Positions 61,575 to 64,000 of a DNA stretch of 64,000 bases are shown here, in pieces; the stretch's first letter is position 1, and each line of letters starts with the position of its first letter. Made by a program: the position numbers and the translations under genes. The notes under the pieces are model-generated. The model was not told where the DNA came from, ran no database searches, and saw nothing but the letters and a program-made list of their open reading frames with translations. Origin of the DNA: Eumeta japonica (taxonomy: Eukaryota; Arthropoda; Insecta; Lepidoptera; Psychidae); assembly GCA_005406025.1 (NCBI GenBank), contig BGZK01000733.1, positions 62,001 to 126,000 on the forward strand, written 5' to 3'.

Positions 61575-61739
61575 CTGTTTGACAGATTGCATTTGAATGT
61601 AATTAGTTTACTACACATACGATTGTTATTGTTCTGACTTACAGTTGTTCTTTTTTAAAGTTCTTGGTTCTAAAAGTAATATAACCCAAGTACGTAGGAA
61701 AAGAAACGAATAGTTATTACATTTTTTAGGTCTTGGATA

Positions 61740-62170
61740 CGGCTCTTCAATTGCGATACGATCGACAGATTTATCGTCGTCCGGCCTCCGTTCCGAAAGG
61801 TCGCGCTCGACGCGCCACCTAGGTGATGGCGCCCTAGGACAGTTCGCTAAAATGTGTGTTTTGGTGTGCATGTTTTGTGCAATAGACCACTTGGCGTATT
61901 GCTTCGCGACTACAGTACCGTTTTGAGTTAGGGACACGGCGGCGCTCGCGCTCGTGTCTCATTTTCGTATTGGACCTTTTCGTGACTTTCCGTCTTGTGG
62001 CGTATTCTGCGAGTGTCACGAACACCTCCTTCGCCCTCTCGGTCGAGATAAGACGGCCCCACCCGCAAACCGTAACGTCGTCGCGTCGCTAGAATTCATC
62101 GTGAGGAGCAACGGGAGAGTCTAGCACCTATATCTGCTGGGAACTTTCGCTGCCGCCTCTGCGAGAATCA
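61740..62170 (-). promoter_or_regulatory. GC-rich block upstream of papilin exon 1, candidate promoter or 5' UTR
   Basis: A 430-bp GC- and CpG-rich stretch in otherwise AT-rich sequence, starting about 170 bp upstream of exon 1 in transcription direction. No signal-peptide exon was found in it. It may be a promoter, a 5' UTR exon or a mobile-element remnant; inference from composition and position only. Confidence 0.3.
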
Positions 62171-62756
62171 AAGTGCACGGCCATAATTTTTGATTTTACT
62201 AAAGGCACTCCACAGGAATCTGCCTGATCCATAAATACATTTCGTAAATAGAATCGCGTTATGACATTTACGGCTCACAAACATTTCTAATTGACTTTGA
62301 ACAAATACGCAGGATACTCAAATAATTGACGTGAAGGTTTTCACGACTATGGTCATAATTATTCTAAATAAAATCATAACGCGGGAGTGACCACAATTTC
62401 AAAATTCTGCCAAAGGAACGAATCGTACAACGAATATTTACAAACAAACGACGCGTCTTTTGCCACCGGAATTGTGATTTTCTTTTCTAATTTGCAGGTA
62501 CAACTCTAAAAGGTTGCGTCGGTAAACCAGGAGTATGATGAAGAGAACCTATGATAATAGAACGAGATAAGTACGTATGTAAACTTAGCAGTTCAGTAGA
62601 GTGTTTACTCTGATATTATTAAGATAGTAAAACGAACCCTTTATTTGTTAACTTATACCCGCCCACAAGTGGGTAAAGGCCAGGTAGTTAAGGAATAGAC
62701 TAGGAATAGAGCTCGCACATATACACAAGAAATGAATTCCTTCATATTTGATATCG

Positions 62757-62880
62757 GCCGATCTCGCTGTCAGTTCTGGTCTCGATCACGGACCTGTTCT
62801 CGACGCCGGCTCCGGTTCCGCCGTTAGGTCAAGTCCGGTTCTGCTTTCAATTCCAATACCGGTCCCGATGTCAATCCTGG
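62757..62880. repeat. degenerate hexamer tract (pyrimidine strand up)
   Basis: Units such as GTCTCGATCACGGACCTG and GGCTCCGGTTCCGCCG. GC-richer than the other members. Confidence 0.55.
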
Positions 62881-63399
62881 TCTTCCTTTGGAGATTGATG
62901 TTTGTTATAACAAACTACCATTTTCACTGGCATTTACGCATTTTTTATATGAAAGGTATCCTCTCTGAAGTCTCTCTCTATAAAGGAAACTGAAGTAGGC
63001 AGATCATTACATCGGAGCGAAAGGCCACATATGCCAGATGGGCAGATGAAGTAGGGCGGATGGCGGGTCGAAGAGACTAATTACATTTAGTCAAAAAAAA
63101 AAAATATAATTGGAAGAAGCCTTTACCCGAACGAAGGCCGTACAAAATTAAATAAGAATTTAAAACATTCTTCACCAAATTATAATTAATAACTAGAGAT
63201 TATTTTTTGAATATTATTATTATTATTAAATTTATCGGAATGTTATTAATAAAACAATGTTTTGTATGGAATTAAATAAATGTTTATTATTGTTAATATT
63301 CTATATACTATTCGCGAACATATTTTACTTCTGTATTACAATTCGTCCAGTTAGTGCGTGATTTAAGGCCGAACATGTACATAAAATTTTCTTTTTCAA

Positions 63400-63740
63400 T
63401 ATTATGAGTAGCCTAAAACCATCTACAAACAATTCAGCTTGGAATGGTCAAAGTCACAAGAATTAGACTTTTATCGTTGATCAAACTTTTACCAAATAGT
63501 TTTTAACTGATGCTCAAAAAAGGAAATAATTGTTTTTTTTTTCATTTTACATAGACTAGCGATCGCCTTGTCCGCTCGTTGGACGTTATGGGTTGTGAAA
63601 ATGAATCCAAAAAAATGTGGAGGGGGCAGGGAATTAAAGAAAATGGATAACCTAAAACCATCTACAAACGACTTCGCGACAAATGGTTAAAATTCCATAT
63701 CGTTAGTTTCCATAGTTTTTAACTGACGCCCGGAGAAAGA
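63400..63740. mobile_element. two degraded Helitron-derived repeats in tandem
   Basis: Both contain TAACCTAAAACCATCTACAA or a close variant followed by a TTTTTAACTGA.GC motif. The phrase is shared with the nested Helitron at 29533-29733. A CTAGCGATCGCCTTGTCCGC end lies at 63557. Confidence 0.5.
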
Positions 63741-63775
63741 GAAAATCTTAGGTACAAGGTTCATGATATTTACCT

Positions 63776-63863
63776 CTGACATCGCACACACACGGAGAGT
63801 ACGCTAACTCCACGTCCACTCCCTGGCACGAAATGGACTCCTCATTCTCGTCGCAGGACTAGA
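63776..63863 (-). CDS. orphan cysteine-rich exon-like segment
   Basis: The minus strand, after CTAG, reads SCDENEESISCQGVDVELAY then SPCVCDVR, ending G|GTAAAT. It is the only open frame of the three and has clearly higher GC than its surroundings. It ends in phase 1, but papilin exon 1 needs phase 0 (or 2), so it does not join directly. It may belong to an upstream gene or to an unrecognised papilin variant; I do not recognise the domain. Confidence 0.35.
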
Positions 63864-64000
63864 CTTTTCGTAAATAAAATGCGCGTACCTTTCGCGTCGA
63901 TATTTGTTTTTCTGGTTATGTCTCTTAGTACTTTTACTATGTTTATTGTAATTAGAATATGATATTATATAACGGGAAAAGTAGAGTCGTGCTTTTCATG

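Larger units (their letters stand above)
59690..61395 (-). other. papilin intron, 1.7 kb
   Basis: Two hexamer tracts (60005-60080 and 60345-60520). A tRNA-like B box GATTCGAATC near 60700 may mark a SINE head. No gene. Confidence 0.5.

Noticed and set aside
60660..60720. Possible tRNA gene or tRNA-derived SINE (B box GATTCGAATC)
   Set aside because: I could not fold a cloverleaf and no A box at the right distance is convincing.
63952..63999. Minus-strand ATG at the right edge as the papilin start codon
   Set aside because: The 15-codon frame ends at a stop without a usable signal peptide or donor.

Overview
This is an AT-rich eukaryotic window, most likely from a moth or butterfly. It contains a large intron-rich gene on the minus strand. 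The introns hold Helitron ends of the TCTATACTAATATTATAAA...CTAG|T type, decayed mariner elements, jockey-like non-LTR fragments and short inverted-repeat elements, which are familiar from Lepidoptera. No bacterial-type features, rRNA, tRNA or CRISPR array were seen.

Almost everything recognisable as host coding sequence belongs to one gene, a papilin orthologue (Ppn). I could join 42 exons from about 61.57 kb down to 0.52 kb. They total 5848 nt, that is 1949 codons plus one base, in one uninterrupted frame, and every junction agrees in phase. Reading 5' to 3' (right to left), they encode a linker with a possible furin site, TSP1 repeat 1, an ADAMTS-like cysteine-rich and spacer module (59.7-52.5 kb), and TSP1 repeats 2-7 (52.6-45.4 kb). 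An acidic segment with candidate glycosaminoglycan-attachment motifs follows (40.2-39.5 kb), then a long Ser/Thr/Glu mucin-like region (39.4-13.1 kb). Thirteen papilin-cassette units (12.6-1.85 kb) and three Kunitz domains (1.66-0.52 kb) complete the visible part. The signal peptide and start codon were not found, and the 3' part of the gene lies beyond position 1. In Drosophila papilin that part has more Kunitz domains, Ig domains and a PLAC domain.

The most unusual part is the Ser/Thr/Glu region. Eight nearly identical 87-nt exons sit in a tandem array with a period of about 308 bp (34.9-37.15 kb). Nearby are a dead duplicated exon at 31.2 kb that has lost both splice sites, degraded exon-end fragments at 27.3-27.5 kb, a GC-AG donor required by the frame at 24.5 kb, and a 31-nt microexon next to a stop-free 78-bp intron. 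The exons from the fifth Ser/Thr exon through the first papilin-cassette exon are all phase 1-1, so each could be duplicated or skipped without breaking the frame. This looks like active exon birth and death in an extracellular-matrix proteoglycan-like protein.

The introns hold mobile-element remains. These include mariner transposase fragments (3.7-4.7, 25.3-26.6, 40.4-40.6 and 44.1-44.9 kb), a jockey-like reverse transcriptase (17.3-18.4 kb), two other LINE fragments (42.7-43.8 and 58.2-58.6 kb), a Helitron with a second Helitron nested inside it (28.7-30.1 kb), and a Helitron-type N-terminal coding fragment (7.4-8.1 kb). There are also two long inverted-repeat elements (8.2-9.25 and 19.97-20.9 kb), a THAP-domain ORF on the plus strand (49.3 kb) and a Harbinger-like fragment (55.0 kb). 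The 5' end beyond 61.6 kb has a GC-rich block that may be a promoter or 5' UTR, and an orphan cysteine-rich exon-like segment at 63.8 kb.
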